Shown in pieces: positions 24,898 through 33,623 of a DNA stretch of 64,000 bases. The notes below the pieces were generated by a model. The model did no database searches. It was not told where the DNA came from and was given only the letters and a program-made list of their open reading frames with translations. The DNA comes from Thermocaproicibacter melissae (GTDB lineage: Bacteria; Bacillota; Clostridia; Oscillospirales; Acutalibacteraceae). The stretch spans positions 1,554,001-1,618,000 of the forward strand of contig NZ_CP101827.1 in the NCBI RefSeq assembly GCF_024498295.1, written 5' to 3'. A program made the position numbers and the translations under genes. The stretch's first letter is position 1, and every line of letters starts with the position of its first letter.

Positions 24898-25278
24898 ATG
24901 ATAGACGTCGTCATCAGCAATTCCGATCCGAAGCCGATCTATAAACAGATCACGGATCAGATTAAAAATCAGATTATTACAGGAGTGCTGCAGCCTGGGG
25001 ATGTCCTGCCTTCGATGCGTGTTCTCGCAAAAGAACTGCGCATCAGTGTCATAACCACAAAGCGCGCCTATGCCGAGCTGGAGCATGACGGCTTTGTGGA
25101 GACGGTCGGGGGCAAAGGGTGTTTTGTAGCAGCCAAAAACCGCGAGTTTCTGCGTGAAGAGTATCTTCGCAAGGTGGAAGAAAGCCTGCAGACCGCGGTG
25201 GACATTGCAAAGCGCGGCGGCATTACACTGGACGAAATGAATGAAATGCTTTCGCTTCTCTACGGGCAGGACAATTGA
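24898..25278 (+). CDS. GntR-family (YtrA-type) transcriptional repressor
   Basis: 126-aa protein: an N-terminal winged helix (about 10-75, PIYKQITDQIKNQI, then LPSMRVLAKELRIS, TTKRAYAELEHDGF) and only a short helical C-terminal dimerisation tail, the layout of the YtrA subfamily that controls ABC transporter operons. The start is the ATG at 24898 after GGGG; an upstream ATG at 24841 would sit in the operator. Its target ABC genes should follow directly, but only a deleted remnant does. Divergent to terS, so it could incidentally affect the phage-derived cluster. Confidence 0.92.
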   Translation: MIDVVISNSDPKPIYKQITDQIKNQIITGVLQPGDVLPSMRVLAKELRISVITTKRAYAELEHDGFVETVGGKGCFVAAKNREFLREEYLRKVEESLQTAVDIAKRGGITLDEMNEMLSLLYGQDN

Positions 25279-25352
25279 TTCCTGACCCGCAACCGCAGCC
25301 GGCGGCAGGAGCATTTTCCATGCCGCTGAAACATGGAAAAGGAGTAATCTTC

Positions 25353-25670
25353 ATGGAAAACCTTCTTGAAATCCGTGGACTCTGCAAGCAGTACCCGGAG
25401 TTTTCGCTGAAAGATGTGAGTTTTTCGCTTCCTGCCGGAAGCATTATGGGTAAAATTCTTCGCCGCGTGTTTCCCGCATGGGATCAGCGTATGTATGAAA
25501 AATATCTTGACGATTTCGAGCTTCCGAAAAAGAAGAAAATCAAGGAATACTCCAAGGGCATGAAAATAAAGCTCTCCATTGCGAGTGCGGTCTCGCACCA
25601 CCCGCGCCTAATGCTTTATCTGGAAAAAGATTGCAATTTAATTTTTCTTTGCTATAATAATTTGCTATAA
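25353..25670 (+). pseudogene. ABC transporter ATPase remnant, internal deletion and 3' truncation
   Basis: Starts normally (AAAAGGAG, ATG at 25353, MENLLEIRGLCKQYPEF) and reads like a YtrB-type ATPase up to LPAGSIMG at about 25449. It then jumps in frame to KILRRVFPAWDQRMYEKY, skipping Walker A and the Q-loop (roughly 60-70 residues). The signature-region equivalent EYSKGMKIKLSIASAVSHHP remains, but after PRLML the sequence diverges, so Walker B and the H-loop are gone. It cannot hydrolyse ATP. The permease gene normally following is absent. GntR and this remnant appear to be what is left of a YtrA-regulated exporter. Confidence 0.85.
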
Positions 25671-25681
25671 TAAAAATATAA

Positions 25682-25720
25682 TTTGTGCCCGCTTTTCGCT
25701 TGCACACCTGGGGGGATTTA
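25682..25720 (+). repeat. Leader repeat copy 1 (before CPBP gene 1)
   Basis: TTTGTGCCCGC, a short variable stretch, then CTTGCACACCT and a G run recur with small changes at 26979-27020 before the second CPBP gene. The leader and ribosome binding site were duplicated along with the gene. Confidence 0.75.
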
Positions 25721-25721
25721 A

Positions 25722-26930
25722 TTGGATAACGAACAAGAAAAACAACCTGACGCACAACAGGCATCTTCCTGTAACCCTGCAGAACCTTATGCACAGCAGT
25801 CGCCTTACTGCAACTCGGCACGGCTGCCGGCGTATCGCAATCCTGCAGTGTCTTATTCCTCGACATCTTCTCCGCAGGCATCTTTTAACCCATCTCTTTA
25901 TTCTGCACCGTCGGATACGGAAAAGGAACCTCGCATCTTGCTGCGCAGCGCCGGGAACAGTGCCTCCTTCGTTCCGATTCTGGAGCAGCTTATTGCGGTT
26001 CCTATACTCTTCGTAGCTGTCCTAATCTGGTTTTCTGCAAATATCAACCAGTTTCAGCCCTCTATTCAAAAAACCGGAACGGTGTACGCTATAATACAAT
26101 ATTTCAACACTTCGGAAGGTATTTCCACTTTGCTCATACTCAACACCGTTATCACTACGTCTGCCACGATATTAACCATTTTCATCACGCGTTCCTTCCT
26201 TCACCGCAAAATAAAAGAACAGTTAAAACGGCCCTCGCTGAGCTTCCTGGAATATGTAAAATATCTTGTGTTTGCCTTCAGCATAGCCGGAATCGGCGCT
26301 TGCTGGAGCACCGGCATTCAGACTCTTTGCAAAAACGCCGGAATCAGCATCGCCATACCGGATTTTACTATCAAGGACGATCCTGCCGCAACCACGATCT
26401 TGATCATCTATGCCTGTGTGGTCGGGCCAATCCTTGAGGAAATTCTTTTCCGTGGCTTGGTTCTGCAAAGTCTGCGCCCGTGGGGAGATAAGCTCGCCAT
26501 TATTGTTTCAAGCGTACTGTTTGGCTTGATGCATATGAATGTAATTCAAGTCTTTACTACTACCTTGCTGGGCCTGTTACTCGCTTATGTCGCAATAAAA
26601 AGCGACTCCATCATTTCGACAATTATTCTGCACATTCTGTATAATTCAACCTTGATGCCTTGTGAGCTGTACGGGAACCAGAATCATGCCTCCATTCAAA
26701 TCTTCTACCAAATTTTCCTCGCCGTTATGATTTTAGCAAGCCTCGTTCTTATTTTGACGCGTCGCATTCCATTCCAAGAAATCAGCAAGCAATCCGCTCC
26801 AAACATCGTACTGCCGAAACACCCCTACCGGGTGGTTTTCCTACAGGCCGCCGCTTTTTGGGTGGTCGTCGCGATATTTATTATCAATAGTTTTGACCCA
26901 GCTATTGTGGGTTTCTTCGAGCGCATGTAA
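25722..26930 (+). CDS. CPBP-family intramembrane metalloprotease (CAAX/Abi type), copy 1
   Basis: 402-aa polytopic membrane protein. The first 70 residues are cytosolic, rich in Pro, Gln, Ser and Tyr. About eight membrane segments follow. The protease motifs are complete: EEILFR with Glu239/Glu240 and Arg244, FGLMH with His271, and HILYN with His304 and Asn308. Family members process prenylated proteins or peptides, mature or protect against bacteriocins, or act in signalling; the substrate here is unknown. The start is TTG at 25722 after GGGGGG. A near-identical tandem copy follows. Probably transcribed from promoter-like TATAAT boxes at 25650-25675. Confidence 0.9.
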   Translation: MDNEQEKQPDAQQASSCNPAEPYAQQSPYCNSARLPAYRNPAVSYSSTSSPQASFNPSLYSAPSDTEKEPRILLRSAGNSASFVPILEQLIAVPILFVAVLIWFSANINQFQPSIQKTGTVYAIIQYFNTSEGISTLLILNTVITTSATILTIFITRSFLHRKIKEQLKRPSLSFLEYVKYLVFAFSIAGIGACWSTGIQTLCKNAGISIAIPDFTIKDDPAATTILIIYACVVGPILEEILFRGLVLQSLRPWGDKLAIIVSSVLFGLMHMNVIQVFTTTLLGLLLAYVAIKSDSIISTIILHILYNSTLMPCELYGNQNHASIQIFYQIFLAVMILASLVLILTRRIPFQEISKQSAPNIVLPKHPYRVVFLQAAAFWVVVAIFIINSFDPAIVGFFERM

Positions 26931-26978
26931 CTTTGCCACCACTCGCTCCCGCCAAAAAGCGGGCACTTGCCGGTATAG

Positions 26979-27020
26979 TTTGTGCCCGCTCTTCAGCTTG
27001 CACACCTAGGGGGATATAAA
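26979..27020 (+). repeat. Leader repeat copy 2 (before CPBP gene 2)
   Basis: Second copy of the CPBP leader. Here GTGCCCGCT can also pair with AGCGGGCAC about 16 nt upstream, a 9-bp stem absent from copy 1, so expression of the second gene may be attenuated. Confidence 0.7.
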
Positions 27021-27021
27021 C

Positions 27022-28214
27022 TTGGAAAACAAAAAGGAAAGACAACCTGACTCACAACAGCCGGCTTTCTGTAATCCTGCAGAGCCCTACGGACCGCAGT
27101 CGCCTTACCGTAACCCGATAAAATCCTTTGCGCCGCCGGCGTACCGCAATCCTGCAGTGCCTTATTCCTCTCCGCAGGCAGCTTATAACCCATCTCTTTA
27201 TTCCGACCCACAGGACGCAAAGAAACACGCCCGTTCTCTGCTGCGCAGTGCCGGAAACACTGCCTCATTCGTTCCGATTATCGAACAAATTATCGCGAGT
27301 GCTTTCTATTCTGTTTTCCTGTTCGCGTGGTTGTTTGCGAACATCAATCAATTTTTGCCTTCTATCAAAGCCGGAAATATTCAGGAAGTTGTAGACTACC
27401 TCACCAAAGGGGGGATAGTTTTACCAGTTCCACCTTTTTCAAAATCCTTTGCATAATTCCTGCCGAAATAGCAACCATTGTAATCATGCGCTCTATGTTT
27501 CACTGCAAGATAAAGGAACAATGGAAACGGCCTTCGGTTAGCGTTCAGGAATCTATCGTATATCTCGTGGCCATTTTCGGCGTTTCCGGTGTGGGTGATT
27601 TCTTGGGGGTAGGCATTCAAAAACTTTTCGATTACGCCGGAATAAAACTTACCGAAGTGGATATCTCCCTCCCGGGTAATATTGCGCAAAATGTAATTAT
27701 GGTCATCTATGTGTGTGTTCTAGGGCCAGTCCTCGAAGAAATTCTTTTCCGCGGCCTTATTCTCCAAAGTCTGCGCCCATGGGGAGATAATCTCGCCATC
27801 CTTGTTTCGGGCGTATTGTTCGGTCTGATGCATCTGAACCTACCTCAGGGTGCCTCTGCCGTCCTTGCCGGCTTTTTCTTCGGGTTTGTTGCGATAAAAA
27901 CTGGTTCGATTCTTCCGACGATTGTCCTACATATTCTGAATAACGTAGTTGCGATGGTATCGAGCGTGTGCGGCATCGAAACCTATCAAATGCTTATATT
28001 CGACGGTTTTATGATTGTAATTAGCCTCGTTCTCCTTTTGATGCGCCGGATTCCGTTCCACGAAATCAGCAAAAAGGCCTCGTCAAATGTTGTTCAGCCG
28101 GAGCATCCCTACCGGGTGGTTTTCCTGCAATCCGCCGCTTTTTGGGTATTGGCTGCGCTCTTTCTTGTCAGCAGTTTCTATCCGGCTATTTCGGGTTTCT
28201 TCTTTCACATGTGA
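27022..28214 (+). pseudogene. CPBP-family intramembrane protease, copy 2, frameshifted at a G run
   Basis: Paralogue of the upstream gene. TTG 27022 opens a frame (MENKKERQPDSQQP) that covers the Pro/Gln-rich tail and first membrane segment and stops at 27456. The rest, including EEILFRG, FGLMHLN and HILNN, is in another frame ending at 28214. The two frames meet at GGGGGG (27409-27414): one more G would restore a product of about 397 aa that aligns with copy 1 throughout. Either a -1 slip on the G run, phase variation, a recent mutation or a sequencing error explains it. All protease motifs downstream are intact, which argues against long-standing decay. Confidence 0.8.
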
Positions 28215-28313
28215 CTTCACCGCCGCTTTCGCAATGATCTTCTGACGATTCCCCTGCTTAACTGAATCATCACCCAGCTGTTTTCTGTTACCTATAACTC
28301 TTTACAAAATTTT

Positions 28314-28345
28314 CGCTCCTGCCTTTTCGACAGGAGCGGTTTTCT
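28314..28345 (+). terminator. Terminator after the CPBP pair
   Basis: CGCTCCTG (28314-28321) pairs with CAGGAGCG (28331-28338), followed by GTTTTCTTA. Otherwise 28215-28479 shows no gene. Confidence 0.8.
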
Positions 28346-28479
28346 TATGTATTAAATAGTTTTGAAAACTATGTGATATTTTAATTATGGATGAATTATT
28401 TGTTAACTATATGGAAAACATATTTACAAAAACCATAATTCGATATATGATGAAAGCATCAAATTTTTAGGAGTATGCT

Positions 28480-29352
28480 ATGAACGATTTTGCAATCGTA
28501 ACGGATTCTTCGTGTGATCTTCCTGCTGAATTGGCAGAGGAGCTAGAACTGACGGTTCTTCCTCTTTCCTTTGAAATCGGAGGAAAGGAATATCTGAATT
28601 ACCTTGACGGACGTGCCATGCCGCCCCACGACTACTATGAACTTCTGCGCAAAGGGGAGCCGGCACGTACCGCCGCTGTGAATGTTGACGCATTTGTCGG
28701 GGCAATCGAGCCGCTTCTGAAGGCCGGCAAAGACGTTCTCGTTCCGGCATTTTCCTCCGGGCTGTCGAACACCTGCAATGCGGCGCGCATGGCGTGTGAG
28801 GAGATGTCGGCAAAATATCCGGAGCGTAAAGTGATCTGCGTCGATACCCTCTGCGCGTCTCTTGGGCAGGGAATGTTGATTTACTATGCGGTGCAGAAAA
28901 AGCGCGAAGGCAAAAGCATTGAAGAAGTGCGAGACTGGCTGGAGCAGAACAAACTTCATCTGTGCCATTTGTTTACGGTCGATGACCTGATGCACCTAAA
29001 GCGCGGCGGGCGTATTGCGCCCACTGTGGCCTTTATCGGTAGTATGCTGAATTTTAAGCCAATCATGCATGTAGATGATACCGGCAAGCTCGCAATGATA
29101 AGCAAGGTTCGCGGCCGCAGAGCCTCGCTTGACGCATTGGTGGACCAGATGGAAAAAATTGCGGTATCTCCGCAAACCCAGACGGTTTTCATCAGCCACG
29201 GCGACGCTCCGGAAGACGCGGAGTATGTTGCTTCGGAAGTAAGGCGCCGCCTCGGGGTAAAAGACGTAATCGTAAATGACGTTGGACCGGTCTTGGGGAC
29301 ACATGCCGGTCCCGGAACGATGGCATTGTTCTTTTTCGGCTCTCATCGGTAA
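28480..29352 (+). CDS. DegV family fatty-acid-binding protein
   Basis: 290-aa DegV protein. The N-terminal TDSSCDLP and the lipid-head-group serine region FSSGLSNTCNAARMA are diagnostic, with THAGPGTMALFF at the C-terminus. DegV/FakB proteins hold a fatty acid for the FakA kinase, which feeds exogenous acyl chains into phospholipid synthesis; no fakA is in the window. AGGAG precedes the ATG. It is monocistronic, just upstream of a tRNA gene. Confidence 0.95.
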   Translation: MNDFAIVTDSSCDLPAELAEELELTVLPLSFEIGGKEYLNYLDGRAMPPHDYYELLRKGEPARTAAVNVDAFVGAIEPLLKAGKDVLVPAFSSGLSNTCNAARMACEEMSAKYPERKVICVDTLCASLGQGMLIYYAVQKKREGKSIEEVRDWLEQNKLHLCHLFTVDDLMHLKRGGRIAPTVAFIGSMLNFKPIMHVDDTGKLAMISKVRGRRASLDALVDQMEKIAVSPQTQTVFISHGDAPEDAEYVASEVRRRLGVKDVIVNDVGPVLGTHAGPGTMALFFFGSHR

Positions 29353-29357
29353 TCTGT

Positions 29358-29385
29358 TTGACTTTTCACCCGGATGTGCTATAAT
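29358..29385 (+). promoter_or_regulatory. tRNA-Arg promoter
   Basis: TTGACT (29358-29363), 16 nt, TATAAT (29380-29385), 11 nt before the mature tRNA start. Confidence 0.85.
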
Positions 29386-29396
29386 GAATTGCGCAT

Positions 29397-29474
29397 CCGC
29401 CCGTAGCTAAGCCTGGATATAGCAGCAGATTCCGATTCTGAAGGCCGGGGGTTCGAATCCCTCCGGGCGGACCA
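29397..29474 (+). tRNA. tRNA-Arg (anticodon CCG)
   Basis: Cloverleaf: acceptor CCGCCCG/CGGGCGG, T8-A9, D stem GCTA/TAGC, anticodon stem CAGA/TCTG with loop TTCCGAT giving anticodon CCG (reads CGG), 5-nt variable loop, T arm GGGGG-TTCGAAT-CCCTC, discriminator A and encoded CCA. It has its own promoter and terminator. tRNA genes are common integration sites, but the phage-derived cluster is 5 kb away and I see no repeated tRNA 3' end. Confidence 0.96.
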
Positions 29475-29480
29475 GAAAAA

Positions 29481-29512
29481 GAAGCTCGACCTTTGTGGTT
29501 GGGCTTCTTTTT
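29481..29512 (+). terminator. Terminator of the tRNA gene
   Basis: GAAGCTCGACC and GGTTGGGCTTC pair (with two non-Watson-Crick positions) around TTTGT and are followed by TTTTTATTTT, starting 6 nt after the CCA end. Confidence 0.85.
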
Positions 29513-29543
29513 ATTTTCGATAGGAGGGATTCACTTCTCCCTG

Positions 29544-31276
29544 TTATTCTACCTGCTGACTTTCGGTCTGCTGGCTCTGCCCTTTCTTTTCCCGGTAACC
29601 CAAGAGAAGAAGGAGCGCGACTGCCGCAAAAATGGACGTGGTCAGATAAATCTGCCAGAAACCTTCGTTCAGAGTTGACTGGTAGACCGATTCAATTTTG
29701 TCAGAACGCTTCTGAATTTCGTTAAGATAGTTCTGCTTACCCTGCTGGAAAGCGGTTGGCACTGCCTCTTTGAGGGTCTGCATTTTTGCCACCGTTGCGT
29801 TCATTTCGTTCAGGCCGCTTGTCATTCCGTTGATGGCAGTTTCCAGAGATTTTTTCTTCTGCGTCATGTCACGGATGTTTGCCTTAAGCGTATTTTCCTG
29901 CGCTTTCATCTGTGCCTGTTTCTTCGTGAGAGTCTGAATCGCACCCTCCAGAGAACCGGACATGCTGACCTTCACAGTTGTCATAGATGTTAGATCCGGC
30001 ATATCCACGCCAGCAAGCTTATCCTTATAGTTCGGGTCGCTTTTCATCTTGTTGAACTCGTCGGTCAGCTCCTGCGAATACGGCAAAGGCGGCACGGAGA
30101 CTTCCTTCGGAAGGACGTCCATAAGATTGCCCTGAAGGTTTCCACCCGCATGTGCCAGGAACGCAACCATAATTGCGGGCGCCACGGTGGTTCCCACCGA
30201 GCGGACGAGCGATAGTGTTGCGAGGGCCGAAGCGGATTCTTCCTTCTTGGTGTTTGAGAGCATCATGTAATTCAGCGGCGCGCCCATTGTGAAACCGATG
30301 CCGAGGCCCGTAAACATCAGCGCCGTCAGGACGGAAAAGTAAGACGGGTGGGGAATCGCAACGAACATGACGAACAGCGAACCGATGATCGACAGCAGGA
30401 AGCCGCCCATCAGCACCAGTTTCGCGCCGATGCGGTCGGTCAGTTTGCCCGAAACCGGTGCACCCAATCCGGCAAAAAGCCCGAGAATGATGACAAAGTA
30501 ACCGCCGTCACCCGTGGGTACCTTCATCGCGTTTTCAGCAAACTGCGGGACGAAGACCATGCCCATGAGAAGAATGCCCGAAACAATGGCAACCGCCATG
30601 GTGACGAGGATGCGCATATTCCGGAAGTAGCTGAGATTCATTGCCGGGTCCTCTGCCCTTTTCTCGACGAAAATAAAAATCGGAATCAGCGCGAGGAAGG
30701 CCAGCAGGAACGGATAAACGTCCGTCTCTCGAATGGTCTGTGAGAAGTTAAAGAAGTCAATGTTTTTCAGGCCATACAGAAGAGAAAGAACCATCATAAC
30801 CAACAGGAGAATACCGAAAACGTCAATCTTCTTGACATTCTCTACTTTCGTGTTGGGCAGATAGATTAGGCCTGCGATGATAACAAACAAACTGATGGGC
30901 ACATTCACATAAAAAATAAACTGCCAGTTGTTTTTTCCGAACAGGTCAAGAATTGCGCTGCCGGCCGAGGAGCCGAAAATATTCGCGACTCCGTACACTC
31001 CACCGACGAGCCCGAGCGCCATGCCCTGCTTTTCCTTCGGGAAGATTGTCCCAAACTCAGCGGTTGCAACGGGCATGATTCCGCCTCCGCCGATTGCCTG
31101 CACGGTACGCGCGGCAAGCAGGAAGCCGAAGCTTTGGAAATTCTGCGCCAGGCCGCAGAAAAGCGAACCGGCTCCGAACAAAATAATGCTCAGAATGTAA
31201 ATCGTCTTGCGGCCGAAGCGGTCTGCTGCCGGCTCGTTTTTTCCGTGCCAATCTCTTTTCCACTCTGCTCTGCCAT
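29544..31276 (-). pseudogene. MFS (DHA2/EmrB-like) drug-export permease, N-terminal deletion
   Basis: A good ribosome binding site (AAGGGGAG) and ATG at 31276 open a reading frame MAEQSGKEIGTEK. Within about 15 codons the homology jumps, in another frame, to ADRFGRKTIYILS, the loop 2-3 motif of MFS proteins, so TM1-TM2 are deleted and the frame is shifted. From 31181 down an intact frame of 545 aa covers TM3 onward (QAIGGGGIMP motif). Between the last two membrane helices is an unusual insertion of about 170 residues with a long coiled coil (about residues 405-500). The transporter cannot be made whole; a TM3-start product would be non-functional. Confidence 0.75.
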
Positions 31277-31291
31277 GAAATCTCCCCTTAC

Positions 31292-31336
31292 AGTAATCAC
31301 TTACTTTAGTATATTATTTGTGGAATTATCGGTCAA
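31292..31336 (-). promoter_or_regulatory. Promoter and small palindrome upstream of the MFS gene
   Basis: Minus strand TTGACC (31331-31336), 17 nt, TATACT (31308-31313). Downstream, AGTAA (31292-31296) and TTACT (31301-31305) form a short palindrome between promoter and ribosome binding site, a plausible repressor site. The promoter remains although the gene is broken. Confidence 0.7.
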
Positions 31337-31603
31337 TTGACATTCTACCAGAAAACGATTCGACACAGTCTCTTTTTTGTGGGAACAGCTGGTTAGACTG
31401 CGGGGGTTTTCTAAGCGTTCTTAATTTGTTCACAGATAATCTAAAAATACTTTAAACCCGATTCATTAGGAAGTCATAATTGCACGATAAACTAAAGCCG
31501 TATTCAGTTACCGGTGAAAACACGGTAACCGTTAACACGATTGCAAGCCCCTCCTCAGCCGAGGAAACATTGCTTTTTTCATAATTACTTCCTCTTTCTC
31601 CAA
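31337..31603 (+). other. Intergenic region with a possible small RNA
   Basis: No protein gene. On the plus strand, a stem GTTACCG/CGGTAAC (31507-31529) is followed by a terminator-like hairpin (GCAA...CCTC/GAGG...TTGC, 31543-31573) and six T. The weak -35/-10 pair TTGTTC and TACTTT lies about 60-70 nt upstream. I compared it mentally with c-di-GMP, lysine and other riboswitch signatures and found no match; there is no plus-strand gene directly downstream. Confidence 0.35.
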
Positions 31604-31646
31604 CGAAAAGATGCCGCCTGACAGGCGGCATCTTTTCGCTTTTTTC
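31604..31646. terminator. Terminator after the decarboxylase gene
   Basis: CGAAAAGATGCCGCCTG (31604-31620) and CAGGCGGCATCTTTTCG (31622-31638) form a 17-bp palindrome with T-rich flanks on both strands, right after the lysA stop (31649). Confidence 0.88.
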
Positions 31647-31648
31647 TG

Positions 31649-32905
31649 TTATCTCTTCGGCAGTCCCGGATAATCCAGGGTTGCAAAATAATCGGCCGGA
31701 GTTTCGGCACGGCGGATGAGCTTCACGGAACCATCTTCCTTCAGCAGCAGTTCGGCGGAGCGCAGCTTGCCGTTGTAATTGTAGCCCATGGAGTGCCCAT
31801 GCGCACCCGCGTCATGGATCACGATAAGGTCGCCCATTTCAATTTTCGGCAGCATGCGGTCGATGGCAAACTTATCGTTGTTTTCACACAGCCCGCCCAC
31901 AATGTCATACTTGTGGTCGCAGGGAAGATTCTCCTTGCCGCTGACCGTAATGCGGTGGTAAGCACCGTACATCGCCGGGCGCATCAGGTTGGCAGCGCAG
32001 GCATCCAGACCGATGTACTCTTTATAAATATGCTTTTCGCGGATGGCTCTGGCAACCAGACAGCCGTATGGCGCCATCATGAAGCGGCCCATTTCGGTGA
32101 AGATTTTCACGTCGCCCATGCCTTCCGGCACAAGGACTTCCTCATAGACCTTGCGCACTTCCCTGCCGATGCGGAGGATGTCGGCGGGCTTCTGCCCGGG
32201 GCGGTAAGGAACCCCTACGCCGCCCGAAAGGTTGACGAACGCGATGTGCGCGCCGGTTTCGCGGTGCAGCTCCACGGCAAGCTGGAACAGCTGTTTGGCA
32301 AGCACCGGGTAATATTCGTTGCCCGTTGTGTTGCTGGCGAGAAATGCGTGGATGCCGAAATGTTTCGCGCCAAGCTGCTGCAGGCGACGGAAGCCCACAA
32401 ACAACTGCTCGCGGGTAAAGCCGTACTTTGCGTCGCCGGGGTTGTCCATAATGGCGTTGCTGGCCTGAAACACCCCGCCGGGGTTGTAGCGGCAGCTGAT
32501 GGTCTCCGGGATTCCGCAGAGGCGGTTCAGAATCTCAATATGCGTGAAGTCGTCGAGATTGATGGTAGCGCCGAGCTTGTGCGCAAGCAGAAAATCTTCA
32601 TCGGGCGTTTCGTTGGAAGAAAACATGATTTCTTCCCCGTGAAAACCCACCGCGTCGGAAAGCATCAGCTCCGTCAGCGAGGAGCAGTCCGTTCCGAACC
32701 CCTCGTCCTTCATAATCTCCAAAATGTACGGGTTCGGCGTAGCCTTGACGGCAAAGTATTCGCGGTAACCCGGGTTCCACGCAAATGCCCTCTTCACTTT
32801 TTTTGCGTTCTCGCGGATTCCTTTTTCGTCATACAGGTAAAACGGGGTAGGATACTTCTCCGCAATCTCCTTTAGCTTTTCATGGGAAACAAAAAAATCG
32901 CTCAT
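31649..32905 (-). CDS. lysA: Diaminopimelate decarboxylase-like PLP enzyme
   Basis: 418-aa fold-III PLP decarboxylase. The Schiff-base lysine is in YFAVKATPNP (about residue 54), the glycine-rich phosphate loop is LSGGVGVPYRP, and the second-subunit Cys is in GLCENNDK. Length and order match LysA, which converts meso-diaminopimelate to lysine; divergent relatives act on carboxynorspermidine or other diamino acids, so the substrate is not certain. It overlaps the upstream TrmB-type regulator gene by ATGA (32902-32905) and is controlled with it. No lysine riboswitch is present in front of the pair. Confidence 0.85.
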   Translation of the reverse strand: MSDFFVSHEKLKEIAEKYPTPFYLYDEKGIRENAKKVKRAFAWNPGYREYFAVKATPNPYILEIMKDEGFGTDCSSLTELMLSDAVGFHGEEIMFSSNETPDEDFLLAHKLGATINLDDFTHIEILNRLCGIPETISCRYNPGGVFQASNAIMDNPGDAKYGFTREQLFVGFRRLQQLGAKHFGIHAFLASNTTGNEYYPVLAKQLFQLAVELHRETGAHIAFVNLSGGVGVPYRPGQKPADILRIGREVRKVYEEVLVPEGMGDVKIFTEMGRFMMAPYGCLVARAIREKHIYKEYIGLDACAANLMRPAMYGAYHRITVSGKENLPCDHKYDIVGGLCENNDKFAIDRMLPKIEMGDLIVIHDAGAHGHSMGYNYNGKLRSAELLLKEDGSVKLIRRAETPADYFATLDYPGLPKR

Positions 32906-33603
32906 TCTTCTCTTCCTTCCGTTAGCTGAATCAGCCGGATTTCATTTTTCAAATCTTCCTTAAACAAATCGGTCAGGTTCTTCTTCCGCGAATATAGGCA
33001 AGTGGAATACTCCCCGTCGTCCAGATCTCCGGTCAGCACGCAGGAAGAGTCCACGATTAGGCGAATTTGCCGCTGTTTCTTCTCGGAATACCACACGACA
33101 GCGCCCTCGAGCGCGAACGATTTCTCGGTGATGAGCACTACTTTGAGGCCGCGCGCGAGCGCGTCTTCCAGTTCGGGGCGCACCCGTTCCATAATTTGCG
33201 CAGACATCGAGGCATAAATTCTCATCTGTGCCCCGGTAATCATGGCGCGCATCCGCGCCAGAATATTCGTCTCGCCCACAATCGTCAAGTAGCCTTCGCT
33301 GTCTTCCACACGCGCGGGAAGCACGCGAATCAGCTCGTCCCTGTCCCGCTGGAGCGCCGAAATTCGGCTGTCGCAAAATTCTTTGGCGGGAACAGGCATA
33401 TAGCGCGTCACGTTTTCCGCCGAAAGGTACGCGGCGCCTTTTTCCACAAGACCCGCCAAAGCGGTGTAAACATTGGAGCGGGAAATTCCCGTGGCCTTTG
33501 CCACCTCATAGCCGGTCATCTCACCCTCCGCACAGAGGGTGCAGTAGACACGCGCCTCTTGGTTTGTGAGGCCAAAGCGCATTAAAAGCATAGATGCATC
33601 CAT
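32902..33603 (-). CDS. TrmB-family transcriptional regulator
   Basis: 233 aa. An N-terminal winged helix of the TrmB type (LLMRFGLTNQEARVYCTLC, then GYEVAKATGISRSNVYTAL) is followed by a coiled linker (ISALQRDRDELIRVLP) and a phospholipase D-like effector domain (EGYLTIVGETNILARMRAMI...). TrmB proteins are best known as sugar regulators in archaea and occur in bacteria with various targets. Cotranscription with the decarboxylase by a 4-nt overlap and a palindrome over its own promoter suggest that it represses this operon; the ligand is unknown. Confidence 0.88.
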   Translation of the reverse strand: MDASMLLMRFGLTNQEARVYCTLCAEGEMTGYEVAKATGISRSNVYTALAGLVEKGAAYLSAENVTRYMPVPAKEFCDSRISALQRDRDELIRVLPARVEDSEGYLTIVGETNILARMRAMITGAQMRIYASMSAQIMERVRPELEDALARGLKVVLITEKSFALEGAVVWYSEKKQRQIRLIVDSSCVLTGDLDDGEYSTCLYSRKKNLTDLFKEDLKNEIRLIQLTEGREE

Positions 33604-33623
33604 TTCTTTCCCTTCTTTTTATG

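Noticed and set aside
31440-31585. Cyclic-di-GMP or lysine riboswitch in the lysA-MFS spacer
   Set aside because: A few bases (AAAGCC, GTTACCGG) recall the c-di-GMP aptamer but its other core segments are missing, and the strand and position do not lead any gene.
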